DNA from: Halococcaceae archaeon
Lineage (GTDB): Archaea > Halobacteriota > Halobacteria > Halobacteriales > Halalkalicoccaceae
Length of the DNA stretch: 5,138 bases
NCBI GenBank assembly: GCA_007129135.1
Contig: SKWB01000093.1
Coordinates: 1-5,138 of the forward strand
Direction of reading: 5' to 3'
Position numbers and translations under genes: made by a program. Positions 1 to 4,768 of the stretch are shown piece by piece. The notes under the pieces are model-generated. The model was not told where the DNA came from, did no database searches, and was given only the letters and a program-made list of their open reading frames with translations. Within the stretch, counting starts at the first letter, position 1. Each line of letters opens with the position of its first letter.

Positions 1-607
1 GCAACGCCACGAGCGCGAGTGCGGCGCTCCCGAGGAAGACGACGGCGAACACCGCCTTGCTCCAGGCGAGCACCTTCTTCCCGTCGAGCGGGCCGAACGG
101 GATCATGTTGAACGCGGCGAGGAAGAGGTTGATCCCGACGCCGAAACGCCCGACCTCGTAGACGAGCCCGGAGCCGAGCAGGAGCGGTGCGAAGGCAGCG
201 GCGAGAACGAGGTTCGTCACCGGCCCCGCGACCGCGATGATGCCGTTCTCCCGAACCGTGATCCGCCCGCGGTGGTAGACGGCCCCGGGAGCGGCGAAGA
301 TGAACCCGGCGAGCGCCGTCGCGATGGCGATGGCGAGCATCGAGTAGTCCGCGCGGAACTCGGCGATCTGTCCGTATCTGATCGCCGCGACCTTGTGCGC
401 GAGTTCGTGGAGCAGGAAGCCGACGCCCGCGGTGAGGAAGTTGACCACGAACAGGACGAGGAAGGCCGCGGGGACGGCGAGGATCCCCGCCCCGCCACCG
501 AAGAAGAGCGCGAACGCGGCTCCGAGGGCGACCCACGCGATCAGGAGGTCTCGGACCTCCCGCCGGCTGAACCGGATGTCGGCGATCGAGAGTCCCGTTC
601 CGCTCAC
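1..607 (-). CDS. M50 (site-2-protease-like) membrane metalloprotease, C-terminus cut by window edge
   Basis: This is an intramembrane zinc metalloprotease of family M50, truncated after 202 residues by the left edge. I translated it from a GTG at 605-607 that overlaps the TGA of the upstream TraB gene (GTGA). The reading frame is open to the edge. The zinc-binding HExxH is present as HELAH at residues 67-71, inside a hydrophobic helix (about 47-71). A second family motif, AGPVTN, lies at 127-132. The third metal-ligand motif, N-x2-P-x3-LDG, lies at 167-176 (NMIPFGPLDG). Hydrophobic stretches at about 21-36, 42-66, 90-106, 123-145, 157-170 and 185-202 indicate a polytopic membrane protein. No PDZ or CBS domain is visible in the part present. 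M50 enzymes cleave transmembrane segments of substrates such as membrane-anchored regulators; the substrate here is unknown. Co-transcription with TraB and translational coupling are inferred from the overlap. Family assignment is secure, function is not. Confidence 0.93.
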   Translation of the reverse strand, partial: MSGTGLSIADIRFSRREVRDLLIAWVALGAAFALFFGGGAGILAVPAAFLVLFVVNFLTAGVGFLLHELAHKVAAIRYGQIAEFRADYSMLAIAIATALAGFIFAAPGAVYHRGRITVRENGIIAVAGPVTNLVLAAAFAPLLLGSGLVYEVGRFGVGINLFLAAFNMIPFGPLDGKKVLAWSKAVFAVVFLGSAALALVAL

Positions 608-2313
608 GCGACCAGCCCCCAGAGCAGTTCGGCGCCGTTTCTCGCGCCGTCGACGAGGAGGTCACCGACCGCTCCCACCCCGCCGATGTCCGCGGCCAGC
701 CAGGGCAGTATCACTACGGGGAAGAGGAAGGTAGCGATCATGCTGCCGACGTTCGTCATCGCGACGATGGCGATCAGCCGGAAGAGGGGGACCTCGAGCA
801 TCTCCGAGAGTACCTCGCTCACCTCGCCCGTCTCGTCGGCGAGCAGGTCGTTGAGCGTCCCGATGTCGGCGACGTTGACTGGGGTGTGTCTCAGTTCGAC
901 GTAGCCGGCGAACCAGCCGGGTGCCAGGAGCGGGTTGATACTGGTCAGCCAGGCGACCGCGCCGCCGACGCCCGCGCTCTGCCAGTGGGCCCCGACGAGC
1001 CGCGCCATGCCGAAGGCGAAGATGCCGTTGAAGAGGAACCAGGCGGCGAACACCCGCAGGAGGAAGCCGTCCTGGACGCCGCCGAGCGCCAGGAGCACGA
1101 AGAAGGCGAGGAAGCCGAGCGCGATGGCGTAGCCGATCGCCTTGTACGGCGAGAACCGGCGGCTCCTCGCGGTCCCGGTGAGCGTCTCCATCGCGGGGAG
1201 CGTCTCGGGCTCTTCCAGGTACCGTTCGATCCCCTGTCTGTGGCCCGCGCCGACGACCGCGAGCACGTCGTAGCCCTCCGAGCGCAGCGCGTGGAGCTTG
1301 TGCGCGATGTAGGCGTCGCGTTCGTCGATCAGCGCGTGTGCGCCGCCGGGGCTGAAGCGCCTGAACTCCGCCATCATCGCGCTCACGACGTCACGGTCGG
1401 TCAGGTCGTCGATGTCGAACTCCTCGTCTAAATGCTCCTCCGAACCGGAGCCGAGCGCGACGCCGAAGAGGAGTCCACCGGCCAGACCAACCGCCACGCC
1501 CGCGCTCGCCCCGAGGAGCCCCCGGAGGGCGAACGCCCCCGTCGAGGCGAAGGTCTCGGGATCGGCGAACGGGCCGAGGCTCCCGCCCGAAACGGCGACC
1601 GCAGCGGTCCCGAGCCCCGCGAGGGCGATCGTGCCCGCCAGCAGTGGGAGCGACCGGGAGAGCGTCGGTACGAGGAGCACGAGGAGCAGCCCGGCGACGG
1701 CTCCGAGGATCAGCCCGCCACCGGCCCGAAGCAGGCCGTCGCCGACTGCGAGCCCGGCGAGCGGGTCGATCCCGAACAGCGCGGCGACGAAGACCGCGAG
1801 GATCCCGAAGAACGCGCCGAAGCCCGCCCCGGCGGTGATCGCCGCGAGTCGTGGATCCGCGACGCCCGCCGCGAGGCCGCCGACGAGCTTCAGCCGTTCG
1901 GGCAGCGTCATCCGGGCCCAGAAGCGCTGGATCGTCGTCTGGATGTCCCGATCGACGAGCGCGACGCCCAGCCCCAGCGACTCGGCGGTCTCGACCGCCG
2001 CGCGCATGTCCGCGCCGGGTTCGATGTCGAAGCGTTCTCCCAGCCTCGTCTGGACGTACGAGAGCATCCAGTAGGCGAGGAACTGGAAGACGGTGTTGCC
2101 CTCGAGTAGGTCCGCCGCGTCGAGGTCCTCGGGGAGGTCGCCTTTCAGCTGTCGGTAGCGGTTCTCGTCGAGTTCGACCGCGACCACGTCCGGTCGTTCC
2201 GCCTCGATGGTCGCTTCGACCTCCTCGACGCTCGCCGCCGAGACGTGTGCGGTTCCCACGACCCGGACCGACCCCTCGCCGCCGGCCGCCGCCGTCTCGG
2301 GTCGCTCTGTCAT
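604..2313 (-). CDS. TraB/PrgY family (TIKI superfamily) polytopic membrane protein
   Basis: This 569-residue protein belongs to the TraB/PrgY family, named for enterococcal pheromone-shutdown proteins and grouped with the TIKI superfamily of putative metalloproteases. That family carries two GxxH motifs plus conserved Glu and Arg. Here GTAH is at residues 20-23, Glu47 and Arg52 lie in an ELDENR segment, an ERD motif is at 331-333, and GAGH is at 355-358. Between the two halves sits a hydrophobic insertion (about 157-288) with about four likely transmembrane segments. A further hydrophobic C-terminal region (about 390-560) has about four more. I chose the ATG at 2313 because the TATA-like CTAAAA lies about 26 nt upstream, and because the extension to the in-frame ATG at 2346 adds basic residues and AT-ending codons unlike the rest. 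That longer 580-residue start is possible, since another AT-rich element precedes it. The gene overlaps the M50 protease gene by 4 bp. No archaeal substrate is known to me. Confidence 0.92.
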   Translation of the reverse strand: MTERPETAAAGGEGSVRVVGTAHVSAASVEEVEATIEAERPDVVAVELDENRYRQLKGDLPEDLDAADLLEGNTVFQFLAYWMLSYVQTRLGERFDIEPGADMRAAVETAESLGLGVALVDRDIQTTIQRFWARMTLPERLKLVGGLAAGVADPRLAAITAGAGFGAFFGILAVFVAALFGIDPLAGLAVGDGLLRAGGGLILGAVAGLLLVLLVPTLSRSLPLLAGTIALAGLGTAAVAVSGGSLGPFADPETFASTGAFALRGLLGASAGVAVGLAGGLLFGVALGSGSEEHLDEEFDIDDLTDRDVVSAMMAEFRRFSPGGAHALIDERDAYIAHKLHALRSEGYDVLAVVGAGHRQGIERYLEEPETLPAMETLTGTARSRRFSPYKAIGYAIALGFLAFFVLLALGGVQDGFLLRVFAAWFLFNGIFAFGMARLVGAHWQSAGVGGAVAWLTSINPLLAPGWFAGYVELRHTPVNVADIGTLNDLLADETGEVSEVLSEMLEVPLFRLIAIVAMTNVGSMIATFLFPVVILPWLAADIGGVGAVGDLLVDGARNGAELLWGLVA

Positions 2314-2335
2314 CACCCGTGGTTGTCGCGCGCCG

Positions 2336-2343
2336 CTTTTAGC
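2336..2343 (-). promoter_or_regulatory. TATA-like element for the TraB-M50 operon
   Basis: On the minus strand the sequence GGCTAAAAGC is centred about 26 nt before the ATG at 2313. This is the spacing expected of a haloarchaeal TATA box driving a leaderless transcript. A second AT-rich element (ATATAG, 2371-2376) lies about 28 nt before the alternative ATG at 2346, so the start site is not settled. The M50 gene downstream has no promoter of its own that I can see. Confidence 0.45.
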
Positions 2344-2346
2344 CAT

Positions 2347-2501
2347 GTCGGACGAGACTCGGCCGCAAAACTATATGGATAAATATACGAATTTGGAGGA
2401 CCGTGGCCCAGTGAGACCGAAGGAAAGTACGATAATAATACAAAATTCTACGGATACGAACGCGGTTTCTTAACCATCGGGCGGCTCTACTCCTGCCAAG
2501 G
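2347..2501. other. Divergent AT-rich intergenic region
   Basis: This gap separates the minus-strand TraB operon from the plus-strand zinc-ribbon gene. It is strikingly AT-rich against the surrounding coding DNA, with runs such as ATAATAATACAAAATT near 2432-2447 and ATGGATAAATATACGAATTT near 2375-2394. A 7-bp direct repeat, ATACGAA, occurs at 2385-2391 and 2454-2460. I find no RNA gene and no convincing coding sequence. A 42-codon plus-strand frame (2345-2473) has codon use unlike its neighbours and was not called. The region most likely holds both divergent promoters and any operators. Confidence 0.6.
2466..2473 (+). promoter_or_regulatory. TATA-like element for the zinc-ribbon gene
   Basis: TTTCTTAA is centred about 32 nt before the ATG at 2502. 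With the usual haloarchaeal distance of about 25-27 nt from TATA box to transcription start, transcription would begin about 5 nt before the start codon, giving a nearly leaderless mRNA. Purines next to the start codon (AAGG) are too close to act as a normal ribosome binding site. Confidence 0.5.
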
Positions 2502-3476
2502 ATGGTCTCGCCGGGAACGCTTCAACTCGTCAACACGCTCGGAGAGGGTGAGAATCGCACGTACGAACCGACGATCAGCGACGCAGGAGAGGTGTCGTAT
2601 CCGGACGCGGAGGGGTTACTGGACGACCGCGACGACGGTGCAGTGGTCGTCCTCGAGCGGCTCGCCGACCGCGGCGTCCTCGACAGGGAGTTCCAGTCGA
2701 AGGTCTACATCTGCCCCGAGTGTCTCACCGAGGGGATGCAGTACTCCTCGGCGTGTCCCTCCTGTGGCTCGATCGAGGCGTTCGAGACGACGCTCGTCGA
2801 ACACACCGAGTGCGGGACCGTGGACGTCGAGGAGTCCTACCGGAACGGCGTCTGTCCCGGCTGCGAACGCCAGGTGACCGAGGAGACGCTCAGCAGCCAG
2901 CAGCGCTACGTCTGTCAGGGCTGTGAGAGCTGGTTCGACACGCCCGCGAACCGGCTCCGGTGTCGGGACTGCCTCCACGTCTGTCAGCCGAGCGACTCGC
3001 ACGAACGGGTCCTCTACATCTACGCGCTCGGGAAGGAGGGCGATCGGTGGCTCGACGACCAGCTCCGGGCGCGCGGGGCGATCGCCGACGAACTCTCGGA
3101 CCGGCGGTTCGAGACGACGATCGACGCGGTCGTCACCGCCGACGACGGCACCGACTACCCGGTGCACGTCTACGCGGTCGACAGCTTCCTCGACAACCGG
3201 ATCGTCGCCGAGATCCACGACACGCCGACCCGAGACGACGTCGAGTACCTGCTCGACGCGTCGAGGGCGCTCTCGGCGCATCCGATCCTCGTGACGACCA
3301 GCGGCGTGGTCGGAGAGGTCGTCTCCGACCGGCTCGCGGAGGTCGACGTGACCGTCATGACCGCGACCGAGGACGGCGGCCTCGAACACTCCTACCGGAT
3401 CAGCGACGAACCCCGGTCCACCGAGTCGTTCATGCAGCGTCTCGCCTCCTCGCTCGACGTCTCCGGTTGGAAATAG
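2502..3476 (+). CDS. Triple zinc-ribbon protein, TackOD1-like, with C-terminal alpha/beta domain
   Basis: This 324-residue soluble, acidic protein has three successive zinc-binding sites. The first pairs C71/C74 with C85/C88 (CPEC, CPSC). The second pairs H101/C104 with C118/C121 (HTEC, CPGC). The third pairs C138/C141 with C154/C157 (CQGC, CRDC), and an extra C161 follows. The leading segment (about 20-66) and the ribbon order resemble TackOD1, an output domain described in archaeal signal-transduction proteins; this assignment is from memory and moderate in confidence. No receiver or KaiC-like ATPase domain is fused. Residues about 168-300 form a separate domain with alternating strands and helices. 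Its VAEIH (235-239) and ILVTTSG (262-268) faintly recall Mrr/NERD-like nuclease folds, but a catalytic lysine is not evident, so that is speculation. A role in signalling or transcription is plausible but unproven. The gene has its own promoter, is divergent from the TraB operon and converges on the thioesterase gene. Confidence 0.85.
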   Translation: MVSPGTLQLVNTLGEGENRTYEPTISDAGEVSYPDAEGLLDDRDDGAVVVLERLADRGVLDREFQSKVYICPECLTEGMQYSSACPSCGSIEAFETTLVEHTECGTVDVEESYRNGVCPGCERQVTEETLSSQQRYVCQGCESWFDTPANRLRCRDCLHVCQPSDSHERVLYIYALGKEGDRWLDDQLRARGAIADELSDRRFETTIDAVVTADDGTDYPVHVYAVDSFLDNRIVAEIHDTPTRDDVEYLLDASRALSAHPILVTTSGVVGEVVSDRLAEVDVTVMTATEDGGLEHSYRISDEPRSTESFMQRLASSLDVSGWK

Positions 3477-3481
3477 GCCTA
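3474..3481. other. Shared palindrome of two convergent stop codons
   Basis: TAGGCCTA is a perfect palindrome whose two halves each supply a TAG stop: 3474-3476 for the plus-strand zinc-ribbon gene, 3479-3481 read on the minus strand for the thioesterase gene. Only 2 bp separate the stops, so the 3' untranslated region of each transcript must be antisense to the other gene. No T-rich terminator is visible between them. Confidence 0.8.
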
Positions 3482-3925
3482 CTCCACCGACCGTTCGCCG
3501 GCCAGCGCCTCCTCCCGCAGTTCCCTCGCCTCCTCGCTCTCGGCCGTGAGCGACGGCACCCGTGTCGGTCGGCGCTCGTCGTCGATGGAGACGTAGACGA
3601 AGTACGACTCGGTGGTCTTCTCGCGCTCGCCCGTCATCGGGTTCTCGCGGTAGGTGCGGAGGCGGACGCGGACACTCGTCTTCCCCGCCTCGTAGACGTA
3701 GGCCTCGATCAGCGCCGTATCGCCGACCAGGATCGGCCGCTCGAAGTCCACGCCCTCTATCCGGGCGGTGACGCAGGCGTTCTCCGCGAAGCGCATCGCG
3801 CTCATCGCGCCCACCTCGTCCATCCACTTGAGCACGTTCCCCCCGTGGGCGGTCTCGAGCATGTTCGCGTGGTTGGGCTGGACCATCTCCCGGTTCTGGA
3901 TGTAGGTCTCGAGGAGGTCGGTCAT
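3479..3925 (-). CDS. Acyl-CoA thioesterase, hotdog fold (ACOT/YciA type)
   Basis: This enzyme should hydrolyse acyl-CoA thioesters to free acid and CoA in the cytoplasm. The 148-residue length suits a single hotdog domain. The family signature is clear: N21, then HGGN at 27-30, WMDE at 34-37 within the central helix, TARIEGVDF at 53-61 and RPILVGD at 63-69. N21 and D36 sit where the conserved Asn and Asp of ACOT-type thioesterases lie. The second half gives the strands VYEAGKTSVRVRLR and ESYFVYVSI, and residues about 125-148 form an acidic helical tail. I chose the ATG at 3925 because family homology begins with MTDLLETY and a TATA-like element lies 24 nt upstream. An in-frame ATG at 4042 would add 39 unrelated residues and overlap the upstream gene. 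The chain-length preference cannot be read from the sequence. The function might be fatty-acid or isoprenoid-related CoA recycling, which is inference. Confidence 0.92.
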   Translation of the reverse strand: MTDLLETYIQNREMVQPNHANMLETAHGGNVLKWMDEVGAMSAMRFAENACVTARIEGVDFERPILVGDTALIEAYVYEAGKTSVRVRLRTYRENPMTGEREKTTESYFVYVSIDDERRPTRVPSLTAESEEARELREEALAGERSVE

Positions 3926-3944
3926 ACCCGGCGTAGCCCCGCCG

Positions 3945-3953
3945 TGAAAATGA
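3945..3953 (-). promoter_or_regulatory. TATA-like element for the thioesterase gene
   Basis: Minus-strand TCATTTTCA, flanked by GC-rich DNA, is centred 24 nt before the ATG at 3925. It supports a leaderless transcript starting at that ATG and argues against the longer reading from 4042, which would place this element inside the coding sequence. Confidence 0.5.
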
Positions 3954-4019
3954 GCGTGCTGGATCGGAGACGAGACGGTGTCGGAGACGCCGACCCTCTC
4001 CGCAGCGGTCTCGGGCTCC

Positions 4020-4478
4020 TCAGGAGAAGTCGGGGAGGTCATCGGGCGCTTCGTACTCCGACTCCCAGTCGATATACTCCTCTTTCAACACGTCACAGAC
4101 GACCTGGCCGAGTTCGGTGAGACCCGCGTTGATCGAGGAGACGGTCGCCCACGACTCCAGATCCGGGTGGAGTTCGCGCTCCTTCCAGTCCTCGGGGATG
4201 CCCGGGGCGTGGTAGCCGACGCGGTCGGCGAACGAGTCCCAGAAGAAGTCGAACCGCTCGATCAGCCCCAGATCGGTCGCGATCTCGAGTTCGCGTTCGG
4301 TCATCTCCGCTCGCACACTCCAGCGGTTCCAGGCCTCCTCCCACGCACCCTCCCCGAGGAACGCGCTCAGCTCCTCGCGTCGGTAGTCGGTGTCGGCGAC
4401 GACCTCCACGTCGTCGTAGCTGGCGGGGTCGATCTCGCGGAGGACCGGGGCCGGTGGCGCGTCGACATCGAGACTCAT
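4020..4478 (-). CDS. Uncharacterised acidic haloarchaeal protein, 152 residues
   Basis: I do not recognise a function. The protein is soluble, acidic and rich in Trp and Tyr, with no signal peptide or membrane segment. The N-terminus (about 1-30) is Pro/Asp-rich. Residues about 32-75 look helical (RREELSAFL, EEAWNRW, TERELEIATDL). A middle stretch carries FDFFWDSF and GYHAPGIPEDW. Residues about 116-140 (INAGLTELGQVVCDVL) look like the final helix of the winged-helix-like domains common in haloarchaeal proteins; that resemblance is weak. The ATG at 4478 is chosen because a TATA-like TTTTATCG lies about 27 nt upstream. The frame stays open to a GTG or ATG near 4733, but that extension is basic, lacks haloarchaeal composition and overlaps the small zinc-finger gene. 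A gap of 94 nt separates it from the thioesterase gene, which has its own promoter. The coding call is firm from composition and promoter; the function is unknown. Confidence 0.82.
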   Translation of the reverse strand: MSLDVDAPPAPVLREIDPASYDDVEVVADTDYRREELSAFLGEGAWEEAWNRWSVRAEMTERELEIATDLGLIERFDFFWDSFADRVGYHAPGIPEDWKERELHPDLESWATVSSINAGLTELGQVVCDVLKEEYIDWESEYEAPDDLPDFS

Positions 4479-4500
4479 AGCTCCGGTAGGGAGGGGCGGC

Positions 4501-4508
4501 CGATAAAA
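4501..4508 (-). promoter_or_regulatory. TATA-like element for the 152-residue protein gene
   Basis: Minus-strand TTTTATCG lies in otherwise GC-rich DNA, centred about 27 nt before the ATG at 4478. This is the standard distance for a leaderless haloarchaeal transcript. It falls in the 55-nt gap after the small zinc-finger gene, so the two genes need not share a transcript. Confidence 0.55.
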
Positions 4509-4533
4509 CGGGAGGTCCGGTACCCGAACCGCC

Positions 4534-4677
4534 TCACTCGCGGGCGACCGCGAGGTTCCGTACACGCCCGCCACACGACGAACAGAAGCCGTTGTGGTCG
4601 CTCGCCGTCGTTCGCTCGCAACAGGAGATACACTCGTAGTACGGTCCGGTCGGCTCGTACGGATCGGTTCCAGGCAT
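4534..4677 (-). CDS. Small zinc-finger protein (haloarchaeal rubrerythrin-like domain type), 47 residues
   Basis: This 47-residue protein has two CxxC knuckles, C16/C19 and C32/C35, twelve residues apart. They should bind one zinc (or iron) ion in a rubredoxin-like knuckle arrangement. It starts MPGTDPY and ends NLAVARE, a pattern I recall from tiny haloarchaeal proteins annotated as rubrerythrin-like domain proteins. It lacks the four-helix di-iron domain of real rubrerythrin, so peroxidase activity is not implied. It is also comparable to the haloarchaeal CPxCG zinc-finger micro-proteins, though the knuckles here are CISCC and CSSCG. A cysteine at position 20 is an extra, possibly non-ligand residue. 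I chose the ATG at 4677 because it matches the family N-terminus and has a TATA-like element about 27 nt upstream. An in-frame extension to 4761 would run through that promoter. The role is unknown; regulatory or stress roles are guesses. Confidence 0.85.
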   Translation of the reverse strand: MPGTDPYEPTGPYYECISCCERTTASDHNGFCSSCGGRVRNLAVARE

Positions 4678-4696
4678 GGTACCCGGTATCGAGTAC

Positions 4697-4709
4697 CCGT
4701 TGATAACGG
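4697..4709 (-). promoter_or_regulatory. Promoter of small zinc-finger gene with overlapping inverted repeat
   Basis: The minus-strand sequence CCGTTATCAACGG is a perfect 5-bp inverted repeat around a 3-bp centre. Its AT-rich core (GTTATCAA) is centred about 26 nt before the ATG at 4677, where a TATA box is expected. The overlap of symmetry and promoter core could mark an operator, but a repeat this short can occur by chance. A second AT-rich stretch, GTATATTCC near 4721-4729, could be an alternative upstream promoter. Confidence 0.4.
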
Positions 4710-4754
4710 TTGTCCTGAGGGGAATATACACACCTAGGACCAGTCCGGGTTGCT

Positions 4755-4768
4755 CTAGCACGTACTAG
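4755..4768. repeat. Imperfect CTAG-bounded palindrome over the methyltransferase stop codon
   Basis: CTAGCACGTACTAG is a 14-bp palindrome with a single mismatched pair (positions 5 and 10). It covers the TAG stop of the methyltransferase gene. It lies 17 bp from a third CTAG, in CCTAGG at 4733-4738. No T-rich run follows on the minus strand, so a classical terminator is not indicated. The role is unknown. Confidence 0.35.

Noticed and set aside
272..904. A 210-codon plus-strand frame
   Set aside because: It is antisense to the M50 and TraB genes, whose motifs are unambiguous.
1432..2109. Long plus-strand frames opposite TraB
   Set aside because: They are low-complexity Glu/Arg/Pro-rich antisense shadows of the hydrophobic TraB insertion.
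2385..2460. ATACGAA direct repeats as an attachment or origin-like site
   Set aside because: Only two 7-bp copies in AT-rich DNA; no integrase, tRNA or Orc1/Cdc6 gene is nearby.
2345..2473. A 42-codon plus-strand frame beginning MSDETRP in the intergenic region
   Set aside because: Its codons are AT-rich, unlike all real genes here, no TATA box sits at a proper distance (the nearest is about 5 nt away), and its end runs into the promoter of the zinc-ribbon gene.
2616..3827. A 403-codon open frame on the minus strand opposite the zinc-ribbon and thioesterase genes
   Set aside because: It spans two well-supported genes, is Arg/Gly/Asp-rich with no domain, and follows from the GC3 bias of the opposite strand.
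3926..4042. N-terminal extension of the thioesterase to an ATG at 4042
   Set aside because: The added residues are outside the hotdog family, contain the TATA-like element, and overlap the upstream gene by 23 bp.
2960..4120. A 386-codon plus-strand open frame
   Set aside because: It is an out-of-frame shadow of the zinc-ribbon gene and antisense to the thioesterase, with Arg-rich composition and no motif.
4479..4733. N-terminal extension of the 152-residue protein
   Set aside because: It is basic, Arg/Ser-rich, overlaps the small zinc-finger gene in another frame and passes through two promoters.
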